Assembly (NCBI GenBank): GCA_902729315.2
Contig: LR746267.1
Span: 1,913,501 to 1,977,500, forward strand
From: Spirodela intermedia
Taxonomy: Eukaryota; Streptophyta; Magnoliopsida; Alismatales; Araceae
Direction of reading: 5' to 3'
Length of the DNA: 64,000 nucleotides
Positions 55,126 to 64,000 of this stretch are shown piece after piece (the stretch's first letter is position 1; every line of letters begins with the position of its first letter). Both the position numbers and the translations under genes were made by a program. The notes beneath the pieces are model-generated. The model was not told the DNA's origin. It saw only the letters and a program-made list of their open reading frames with translations, and made no database searches.

Positions 55126-57190
55126 GAGTGAGTGCTCCTCTGCTCTGCGAGCTGTGTGCTGGGCCGGCTACCGCGCAGCTATCTGTGCCGGCATTCGGTC
55201 TTTCTTCCAGTGGCCATGGTTACTGACGGAAAGAAGGCCAGACGCTGAATGGCTACTGTTATGACGCCTGTTCCTCGTTAAATATACTAAACTAAGTAGC
55301 TATCTCTATGTTTGTGTTGAAGGAGGAGAAATCATTTATCTTACAAAGTGGTTAGTTTTCCGATCATTAAACATGGCACCTTTCACCAATATTCAACTTT
55401 ATATAAATAAAAAAAAATGAAAATCTTCCAAAAATCATAAGAAATCAGATATGGGATTATATTTTGAGCATTAGACAGTCATTAGCAACTTTCAAAACTG
55501 TCTCAATACGATATAAGCCTTGGCTAGAGCAAGCTTATTCGTTGATGATTAGAGCTTGGGGAAATCAAGGTTTTTCTCCAAGAACACGAACCATTACTTT
55601 CCATTCTGAGTTAAAAATGAATGACAAGAAGTTGTCGGACACTTTCCACTCTTGTACCTGTTTCATGTTAGGAGGGGATCATTCATCGTACGAGCACTTG
55701 ACTGTTGTTTGATGTCACAAGCGCATCTCAGAGAGCATTCCACTTATATATAGTATTAAATATTTAATGAAGATCATGATTAGAGACCAGCACCGTCATA
55801 GAGACGCTGGGCTCGTTCTAGCCTGGGATCGAAGTCCCAATCATGGTCAAGATCACAACGATAGCGGAGTGAGAAACATTATCGCGGCAGAGAGTTGGAA
55901 AAGGGCTCCGAAATGGCAATCACAAAATTTTCTTCGCCGAAAGATGGGAAGGGTTCAGGGTTTTAACCTACCAGCTTTCATGGACAACAGGAAGGGAACA
56001 CAAGATCCTTAGCATAAAATAAAATGAAAAGATGGATACATGGAGATTTTATTCTTGAGCACTTACTTACTGGATTATATACTTTCCATTCTGAGTTAAA
56101 AAAATAAAATGAAAACAATTTAAACCACAAGCTGGTGAGGGAAGTCATGGAAGATTTCAAAGATTGATGTTTGTGGTTCTGTGAATTAATTTAACCAATC
56201 GAGCTTCAAATCTGCCATTAAAAACAAGCCAGTTTAGCTGTGTCACAATCACAGAATCTGGCAGACGGAAACATTCGTTTCTTTTTTTTTTTTGCAAGAA
56301 TAGAATCAACAGCAGGCGAGCTCACCAGATTTAGGGTTTTCCTAAGCCAGGTCCTTGTGGCTGCAAGATTACCGTAAGGTGGTGGAGCTTATGAGGTTAC
56401 CCAAACTCTGAGGCATATTTCATTGACGGGAGTAGGCTCGATGTTTGGCATTACTCTTAGTCTGTCTACCTCAGTTCTGCTGAGTCTTGCCACCATTGGT
56501 TGATCTGATTGTGAGCATGTTGGAGAGGACTGTGCGTGTGGTCGAAGAGGACCGTCATCTTCTAGAGCACATCGCTATATTTCTCCATCTCTCAGGCATC
56601 GACAAGGGTGGTGGCGGGTTCATGATAACAGTGTACGCCTAATGCCAAGTCTTGCAGCGCTATTCCACCAAAAATACCAAATCTAATATGATATCATCGA
56701 ATTTTTGTGACTTCGAGTGCTTAAATTCTTGCCCTGAAGTTCCTTTTTGTCTACATCTATTTACTAAATAGCGAACCTGTTATCAACCTTACTTAACCTG
56801 CAAGTATGACAGACTGCATCTTTTCTAAAAACGACAATTATCTTCATCATAATTTCTGTGGAATCTGATGAGTTCACCAGTACCAGGTTGCGATGAAACT
56901 AAGGTAAACTTCTAAGTTAGCATCAAGTAAATCAAAAAAGAAAACAGTAGACATAATGCACAACGAACATTATAAAAGTGATCAGAATCCTTATACTCGT
57001 CAACCAATATTTAGTGGGTATAAGCGTATATACATGCACGCCCCTTGTTACAGTGGCAATGCTAATAGCAGGAGGCATTAACTTGGTAACTGATTCATTT
57101 GCTTTTTACTGACAATAGAGGTATGAATAGAATCAATAGGAGGCGAGCTCACCAAATTTAGGGCTCTTCGTGAGGCCTTGTAGCTCCAAG
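55126..57190. other. Spacer, with a degenerate copy of the sulfiredoxin 3' end
   Basis: No intact gene. About 56299-56400 repeats 57126-57225, the region covering the sulfiredoxin stop codon and 3' untranslated part (shared anchors: tagaatcaa, ggcgagctcacca, tttaggg, and ttaccgtaaggtggt against ttagcgtaagtggt). A block ctttccattctgagttaaaaa occurs at about 55598 and again at about 56083. Confidence 0.6.
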
Positions 57191-57191
57191 C

Positions 57192-59556
57192 TTAGCGTAA
57201 GTGGTGCCTTGAAGGGTGAAGCAGACAGGGGATGAAGCTTGTGAGGCTGATGACGTAGACAACCTATAAAGTTTTAGTTGAAGCGAAGAAGGAGACTCAC
57301 CGGAGCGTTTCCTTGGTCCCCCGACGGACTTTACATCGGATGGTGGGGAGGCCGAGGCGCTGGTGGGCCTCAAACCGGTGGCATCCAGAGAAACCTGCAG
57401 AGAAAAGAGAGCCGGCAATGAACATGAAGATTCAATGAATGAATAAAAGATTCTTCCTAGTAGCGTTCTTGACGAGACTACAAATGAAACATGCAGAGAT
57501 GTTTGTATAAGTTTATATGGCACGAACCGTAGTAAATGCCGTCCACCTCGAGCACATCAATCTGAAAATATTCCAAGGAAATGAAGCTGTTAAACTTTTT
57601 TATATAGTCGGACTTCTCAAAAACCAGTTATTCCCAGTAACAGTATATTAATTGCATATGAGCTGCATCCAAATTAATTCTAAATATAGGCCTACTTCAT
57701 TCAATTTGAGTATAAAGTTTCTCTTTTTGAATTACCCACATGCTTCCACCATTCGAATCTTATGAACCTTAATTTTCCATGAATAAATTAAATAAAAGAA
57801 TTGAAACTGTTCAACCAGAGTTAGGAATGGACCAATGCCCGAATATCAGAAGCCCAAATCAAAGAATATCTGTTCAACAAGAAACCAGCCTTTCCCTATT
57901 TCGATAATTTTCCTATCAGGAAGATTCAGATTGATTGCATTTTTTTCCAGTGCAAAGTATTGATGGTGCAGGCTTCACCTTGGTATTCCCCTAGTTCATA
58001 TCAAAGCAAGTAGCCTTCATTCTCCATTCTATGAAACTAAATAGCGGATTGAGCGAAGAAGCAACGAGAAAGATGGGAAAATACTGCTCTCTTTTCTCTT
58101 CTTCTAATGGACTTCTCTATAAAAGCCATAATAGAAAGTCCATGACTTCCAATCACAACCATCCTCCCATCTCCCATTTAATATCACAGCATAGATACAA
58201 GAACATGCTGATTTTTTGACAGAATAATGCGAAAAATATTAGCAATATATGTTTTTCATCCTAATGTAACTCCTAAGGAATACTGCAGAGATGATCTAGG
58301 AATACTCTGAACTAGTAACAAAATAGTGCGAAAAATTATTCAAAAAACTATATGTGATTTTCATCCCGATCCAACTCCTACATTATAATCCAAAGTATTA
58401 GTAAATATTAATTAAAAATGAAAATAAAATGCCAGAAAACTTTATTTCCACCCGCTTCAAGAAATTCCAGTTCCCGTTTATGTACCAATGTCCTTTTTGT
58501 ACTTCTCTAACGTGGGTCTGAGGATCCAGACTCCATGAGGTCAGAAGTTCTAGTACAACATTCGAGCAGGCTTCCTTCTGCTGTTCTGCAGTGAGCCACT
58601 CAATGAGCAACTTCGTTGAAACATGTTTTTATTCATTATCGACTCAGATCCATGAAAGGAAATCTGGGGAGGCAACACCTGCTAGGAACTTGCTTCTTTG
58701 AATTCCAAATAGTTCTGAAGCCTTCATCTAATCATGATGAAAATAATTGAAATCAAGTTCTCTATATTCATATTTGGCAGTCCCTTCTACTACAATCAAA
58801 TAATATATGAGCATGCACCTGATGCAAAGGAAACAAATAGTGCCAAACAATTTACTTGAAGTAAGTATTGGAGGTACACAAAAACGATGATAATTAGGCA
58901 TACAGGTTCTTGCAGACCGATTTCCCGGATGCTTTCCATGAGCTCTTTCACCTTCACGGGGTCATTTGCCCTCGTCCGTGTGAGGGGCCTCCTGATCTTA
59001 TCAAGCGGGATTTCAAGAACAAAGGGACCCCTCTTTTTGATCTCGGAGAAGGGAGCTCCTGAAAAGATTAGTGGAGTGAATTCTTTCGTCGATTCTCGGA
59101 AGGAAGCCACAAATAGCAAGTACAGAGTATACAAAGAAAAGTAGAAATGATCAGAAAAAGAGCTCTACACCTGGAACGAAAAACAGAGGAAAATGACATG
59201 GGGATTGGGCTCCACAAGGCGGGAATGGACTGAGCAAAAGAACCCTAATTCATTGGCGAAGCCTACATTCCCGGAAGAAGAGTCTTCATCACTTCGGCTT
59301 CTTCCGTGATTATTAGAAGATCAGGTATCTACTGCTGTTTAAAGGATGTCTCGACTCAGCAGGAGAAATTGAGCTCCTCAGATCGATCTACCGTATTCGA
59401 TTTCTCGGATGACGAGAGAGGAAAGAAAAGAACAGAGAAAACTGCGTCTACAGCATCAGATCGGACGTGATTACCATTTGAGGAAGCAGCGACGATGGGA
59501 CGGAAGCAGGTTCTGCCCAGTCTATGGTGGGGAAGGTGAAGCGACAGACTCGCCAT
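57192..59556 (-). CDS. SRX: Sulfiredoxin, chloroplast-targeted
   Basis: Five exons on the minus strand: 59475-59556, 58904-59058, 57528-57561, 57301-57394, 57192-57207. All introns are GT-AG and the phases join without a break to give 126 residues. Residues 1 to about 28 (MASLSLHLPHHRLGRTCFRP, then IVAASSNG) look like a plastid transit peptide. The core holds PLDKIRRPLTRTRANDP (ATP-binding side), KVKELMESIREIGLQ, and FSGCHRFEAHQRLGLPTIRC with the catalytic cysteine at about residue 95, and ends KETLRHHLR. Sulfiredoxin uses ATP to reduce over-oxidised (sulfinic) cysteine of 2-Cys peroxiredoxins. The last exon of 16 bases codes only for the end of LRHHLR and is easily missed. Length fits plant members of about 125 residues. 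Confidence 0.95.
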
Positions 59557-60787
59557 CTCTCTCTCTCTCTTTCCCCGAAGGCGAAGAAGAACCACAAAAA
59601 AGAGGTGCTCTTTTAAGAATAGCATCCGAGAATGCATTTCTCAGAATGCATCTTTTCCCTTTTCCAGAACGATACCCGGGATGAATTAACTAAAATATAT
59701 ATACCTCATATTCCAGAAAAAATCAAAGATATTATGGCATCAAAAAATAGATAATTTTTTTCCCAAAAAACCGCCCTATAAAATCAAATTATAAATTTAA
59801 TTTATAATATTATTCTTCTAATATATAATAATGCATTCACAAACAGACTCAGCAATTATGGCATTATTTGTATTATTACTAAAAAAATATTTATTAATGC
59901 TTAAAATTTAGTCAACTTATGGTCTCTCTAGTCACAAGGCTGCAGATTATGAGCTCGATCAGCATGAGGTAATATCCAAAAATGACACCTAGTTAATCAA
60001 TCTCCTAGATATCTTGCCCAATTTATGAAATTTGGCAATATATATATATATGCAAATCTCCCTCAACACGAAAAATAGCCATTAAGACCAAGCATCATCT
60101 GAAAACATATTATTTTCTTTTTTTCTTTTTTGGAAGAAATCCCTACATCCTTATGGTTCATGAATCGTAATTGGCATTAATTGTGAAGTTTTTTTTTTCT
60201 CATCGTTAAGTTGTAATTTTCTTGATTTTTGGGATGTGGGTCACTAATTCCGATCATCTGCAAAGATTGTGAAGACACACCAGTTCAAGAAAATAAAAAA
60301 TTATCATAACAATGATCGAGGAGCATCAAATGGGTGATGAAGAAAAGAGTGTGGATCAATCTGAACGACGAGATGGATCGAATAAAATAAATTCAGAGAT
60401 TACTCGTTCTTTAGACTATATATCGCCATTCACAGCAAGGAATTGGTTAGGGTTAGGGTTAGGATTAGTTCAAACATATGAAAAGGAGATTCAGCATGGA
60501 AATTACTCTAGCATTTCTCCTGACAAGGACCTTGGTTCATCTGATGATTTAATATAGGTCACTGGATGATCAGGGGGCTGGCCACAACAAGGAGGGAAGC
60601 ATAGCCATGATCTCAGAAGACCACCAGGTAGTCCTCTGGTTTACCCCCCAGGCTAGAGAAATTCGGGGAGAAACTTCGAACGTGGCTCGAATCAGAATCC
60701 CGGCAGCAAGCCATGATACGAGGAAGAGATAATAATCGAAGATGAGAGGAAATCTGGGCTGAAACCACGGCAGCATTTGGGGGAAAC
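59557..60787. other. Intergenic region, sulfiredoxin promoter side
   Basis: AT-rich with no supported gene. A short TTAGGG-like stretch lies at 60445-60463. An open frame at 60312-60557 has no recognisable motif. Confidence 0.5.
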
Positions 60788-61148
60788 CTAGGGTTCCCTC
60801 TTCCTGGCCTCCTTCTCGGCCTTCCTCCTGGCCCTCGTCTGCCTCGAGCTGGCCGTGGACCGGAAACCACCGCCTCGGTCCTCCGACTCCTCCAACTCCG
60901 CAAAAGACCTCTGCAGCCATGCCGACGGAGCGGACGACGACGAAGACAGCGAGATCGGAAGCCGCGTCAGAGGCAATCAATCGCCGCCGGGAAAAAGAAA
61001 AACGAGGACGGAGGGGAGGAATGGAAGAGCGCAACCGCCGCCGCCGGCGACCTACCTCTCGGATCTCTGAGAAGCTCACGGCGTAGAAGGTCACCGCCGC
61101 CGCCGCAGCGATGCCGAGGACGGGGATGACCATCTGCATGGCGTCCAT
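60788..61148 (-). CDS. Small single-pass membrane protein, function unknown
   Basis: Two exons on the minus strand, 61056-61148 and 60788-60910, joined in phase 0 at GAG|GTAGGT and CTGCAG|AGG, giving 71 residues. Residues about 6-27 (MVIPVLGIAAAAAVTFYAVS) form one membrane segment with the N-terminus outside or in the lumen and a short loop. The rest is charged: RSFAELEESED, then a basic tail SSRQTRARRKAEKEARKREP. I believe it belongs to a conserved group of small plant proteins of unknown function with a VIPxxGIAAAAxVTFY-like segment followed by a FAELEE-like motif; this is from memory and no function can be given. Reading through the intron gives a longer open frame, but the splice sites and the conserved second exon favour the spliced form. 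Confidence 0.78.
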
Positions 61149-61972
61149 CTCCTTCCTCCTTACCTCCCTCTCCGCTTAGACGGATAAGAAAACCGGGAGA
61201 GGTGACATTTAGTCCATCGGTAAACATACCACCCCGCGCTGCCGATTAAGCTCACTCTTGGTAAACATACCGCCTCCCGCCACCTCTCACTTCCCAAGCA
61301 TTATTTGGACGGTTATTTTCTTAACGATATTATTAATCATATATAAAAACTTTTTGGTCTCTCTAATAAGTTTTCTGCGATTCATAGAAAATAACTTCTC
61401 AGCCAAAAAATTACTAAACCGGTTTAAGATCACCGCTTTGCGGACTGGGTGAGGTTAGAGGGGGGGAAAGAGGTGGGGGTGTCATTGAGACTAGCAGAGG
61501 AGGATACACAAGAAACGACTCCATAGAAGAGAAAGAGGACGCTCATTAGATATTTACAGCACGCCGGCGGGTTGACGCCGGAGGGAGGTAAACATACCGC
61601 TCCACGTCGGTACAAGTTACTATTAATTATTAATAATAGTATCGTTTAAGATTTACCACTCTGGAGAGTGGGTGAGGTTAGACGGGGGAAAGGAACTCAG
61701 CAGCGGAGGACGCTCTGTAGATAACTTATAGCACGCCGGCGCGGAGGGGCCGAAGAGTCGGTAAACATACCGCTCACAACAGTACGGAACTTCACTGCTA
61801 TTCATCAATGAATCTTCTGTAATATCCCGATTTAATAGAAAATATCTTCTCTGTCAAAAAAACTATTATGGTTTAAGATCACCACTTTGGAGCGCAGGTG
61901 AGGTTAGACGAGGGAGACCGGAAGGGGGGGGGTATTAAAGAGGACGAAGCTCTGTAGATGTCCAGAGATTAC
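61149..61972 (-). promoter_or_regulatory. Repeat-rich intergenic region upstream of the 61148 gene
   Basis: Contains four copies of GGTAAACATACC (61219, 61260, 61587, 61760) and three copies of a longer unit with tttaagat-cacc-ctttg-like and gggtgaggttaga-like blocks (about 61420-61460, 61650-61690, 61870-61910). It separates the stop of the saposin gene from the start of the membrane protein gene, so it serves as 3' flank of the one and promoter of the other. Confidence 0.7.
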
Positions 61973-63292
61973 TTACAAAACGGCCACCTTAGCAGGAGGG
62001 CCGCTAGCGAGGAGGCGCCGGAGAGTCGCCGGGAGGTCCGGCATCGCCAGCCGCCCGGCGGCCTCCGGCGGCGGCGCGGGGCTGTCGCACATGCGGAGGA
62101 GGATGCACAGATCGTTGCCGATCAGGAACTTCTGGAGATTGCCGAGGACGAGTGGGCCGTACTGGAAGACCGATCGCTTGCACTGCGGGGCGGCAATGGC
62201 AGATTGATCGAATGAGTTGAAGTTTCTCGCCGGTTTTCCATTTTTTCCAGGAGGAGAGTGGCTCTACCTGATTGGCGTGACTCGGGAGCGACTCGCAGGC
62301 CTCGAGCAGGGCCTTGATGATCTTGATCTGCCGGCACCGGAAAACCTAGTTCGTGAGGATTTTGATTTTTTTCTGCGTAGAGTTTGGGTGCTTGGATGGC
62401 GAGGAGGTGATTACCTGCTGTTCGTGATCGTCGAGGCCCCGGCGGATCTGCTCCGCGGCGACGTGGCACGCGTCGCAGCCCGCGCGGGCTTTCATCTGCG
62501 AAACTCGATTCTCTCAGAAGAAAACCAGATGTGTTCATGGTACGTCTACGATATATTATTAGCATGAGTAATAACTAATGTGATGATTTTACCATGAATG
62601 ACGGCAGATTTATCTCGCCAAGGGACGGAAGCCTGATCGGCGACTGCTCCGCAGAGATGGAAGATGAACTGTTGGTGCGGTTACTAGCCGGGCAGAATCC
62701 GGTGTAGTTGCAGAGATTCTTCTCGAGGAAGACGATCTGGAAGAAGAGGATACCCTCCCGCAAGTAAAGCTCCAACAATTTCCTACACTATCGAGAATCG
62801 AAGATGATGTTTTAGGAGCCGATTGCCGGAGGAGACGAAGAATTTATTTAAGCCAGAAAATTGGAGGAGATCAGATGGCACCTTAACTTGTAAATCGGAG
62901 CGTATGATGTGGCAAACTTCACCGGAGATCTTCTCGACTTCCTTGTACAAGCTGGGATCGTTCAGGAACCTCTCGGCCTTCCTGGAGACCTCTCGGCATG
63001 AATGGCAGAAGAAGTCCGGCGGCACCCGCCGTGAGGGAGGGCGGTTCTGAAGGATTCCGATCAGATCCTCGAGGAACATGGCCATCTCTGGATATGGCAG
63101 GCACCGAAGTTCGCTGGCTCACGGAGGTGTAGTTTCGACGGAAGAAAATGGCGCAGGAGAATAGCTCTGGAGCGTACCGTCGGAGTCCGGCGTGGGCGCT
63201 GCGGGGATGAGATCTTCGCTCCTGACACCGTCTGCAAGTTCCAAGAAGAGGAGAATGGAGGCGATGAGCAGCCCCGCAGCCATCTTCGCCAT
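61973..63292 (-). CDS. Saposin B domain protein (prosaposin-like)
   Basis: Six exons on the minus strand: 63178-63292, 62882-63087, 62593-62787, 62415-62495, 62268-62327, 61973-62182. GT-AG splice sites and phases join to 288 residues. Residues 1 to about 24 are a signal peptide (MAKMAAGLLIASILLFLELA). First saposin B domain: C66-x2-C69, C97, C108, C133, C139 with NLCNYTGFCP. Second: C179-x2-C182, C210, C220, C245, C251. Both have the full six-cysteine pattern. Between them lies a serine- and asparagine-rich linker with N-x-S/T sites, and the last 37 residues form a proline- and leucine-rich tail. Saposins bind lipids and help degrade sphingolipids in the vacuole or lysosome; the plant role is not well known. 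ATG 63292 is chosen over the in-frame ATG at 63283 because of its context. A TATATA box lies at 63453-63458. Confidence 0.93.
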
Positions 63293-64000
63293 GGAAGAAG
63301 ACCTGCAAGAGGATCCATGGAGCAGATTTCAGAAGACCGGTGAGGAGGAACCAGGACAGAAGAGGAGGATGTGGAGGAGGACCAGGAGGACGAAGGGATT
63401 AGAGACAGGATTACTGCCGCCGGAGAGAAAGGGAAAGATGGCGACCGCTGGGTATATACCAGAGCGAGTTGCAGGCCCCCCGCCATGGCCGAGGAAGCTT
63501 CGCGGAGAGGAAGCTTCTTCATCAACCCTAGGGGATCATGATTGGGATTCCTCCCTTCTGGACGGCCCTCCCCATTTTTCTCACTATTTGATCGAAGCGC
63601 CAGTTCCATGATTCCCCCCAGATTTACGGAGAATCTCTCCGATCTTCCCTCCATTTTTCATCAGAACAGCATTTTACAGGTACTGCACAGAGCTGCAGCA
63701 GATCTGCCTCCGGAAGCATCATCATCCATGGCGCATGGCCTGGCTCCTTCTCCTGCAAGGCCAAAAGCTCAATAAAAACCAGAGAAATGGCACACAAGGA
63801 GACAATGCAGGACTCGGCGCACGCCGGACCAAATCCACAGCATCGTCCTTGCAGGAAGGAGTCATTGGGGAAGAAAAACGAGGAAACCTCTGCAAGAAGA
63901 TCCCGGAAACGCTAATTAAGCCGGAGAGAAGGGTGGCGACTTCGGCAAGGGGAGGTATCCGTCCTACACCTAATTCTTCAAATAACAGCTTGAGATAGTA
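63293..64000. promoter_or_regulatory. Upstream region of the saposin gene
   Basis: Includes TATATA (minus strand, 63453-63458), about 160 bp before the chosen ATG. Open frames on both strands in this GC-rich leader and promoter have no recognisable domain. Confidence 0.55.

Noticed and set aside
60445-60463. TTAGGG-like repeat as interstitial telomere
   Set aside because: Only about three units, within ordinary intergenic DNA, and not the common plant TTTAGGG unit; too short to call.
60570-61148. 192-codon single-exon version of the small membrane protein gene
   Set aside because: It reads through an intron with good splice sites; the spliced form retains a sensible charged tail with its own stop.
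63061-63654. 197-codon minus-strand frame over the saposin start
   Set aside because: Out of frame with the signal peptide and cysteine domains; a shadow of exon 1, intron 1 and the leader.
1-64000. tRNA, rRNA and CRISPR arrays
   Set aside because: No cloverleaf with A and B boxes, no rRNA stretch and no regularly spaced direct repeats with unique spacers were recognised.

Overview
The window is nuclear DNA from a flowering plant. The evidence is: genes with GT-AG introns, Ty1-copia retrotransposons with initiator-tRNA-Met primer sites, a pentatricopeptide-repeat (PPR) pseudogene, a plastid-type sulfiredoxin, and a scrap of chloroplast ndhH embedded in nuclear spacer. GC-rich genes set in AT-rich, transposon-filled spacer resemble many monocots and early-branching angiosperms, but I cannot name the species.

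The main content (about 4.9-55.1 kb) is a cluster of small, secreted, cysteine-rich proteins that I assign to the MiAMP1 (beta-barrelin) antimicrobial peptide family by signal peptide, cysteine spacing and conserved motifs. I count nine copies. Four look intact (7250, 20774, 47135 on the minus strand, 54805), one is C-terminally altered (25636), and four are decayed (4932, 8300, 11679, 48400). They form two subfamilies with their own promoters and flanks. The cluster has been reshaped by tandem duplication, by large inverted duplications (about 5.1-8.0 kb against 46.4-48.6 kb; about 9.1-10.7 kb against 27.1-30.4 kb) and by transposons. A tiny hairpin at 13.2 kb carries a coding scrap of one of these genes.

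Between the peptide genes lies a segment present three times: 13.4-18.0 kb, 21.5-24.5 kb and 30.4-33.2 kb. Two of these copies carry the same PPR pseudogene. The third has been split by a young, apparently intact Ty1-copia element (33225-38305) with 309-bp LTRs, a 5-bp target duplication and a 1473-codon gag-pol frame. Older copia remnants lie at 1-3.6 kb, 18.1-19.3 kb, about 24.7-25.1 kb (gag-like), 43.6-46.4 kb and 48.6-51.9 kb.

The right end (57.2-63.3 kb) is ordinary conserved gene space, all on the minus strand: a five-exon sulfiredoxin, a two-exon 71-residue membrane protein of unknown function, and a six-exon protein with two saposin B domains. All splice sites of these three genes could be placed with consistent reading phase. 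Nothing suggests that they work together with the peptide cluster.
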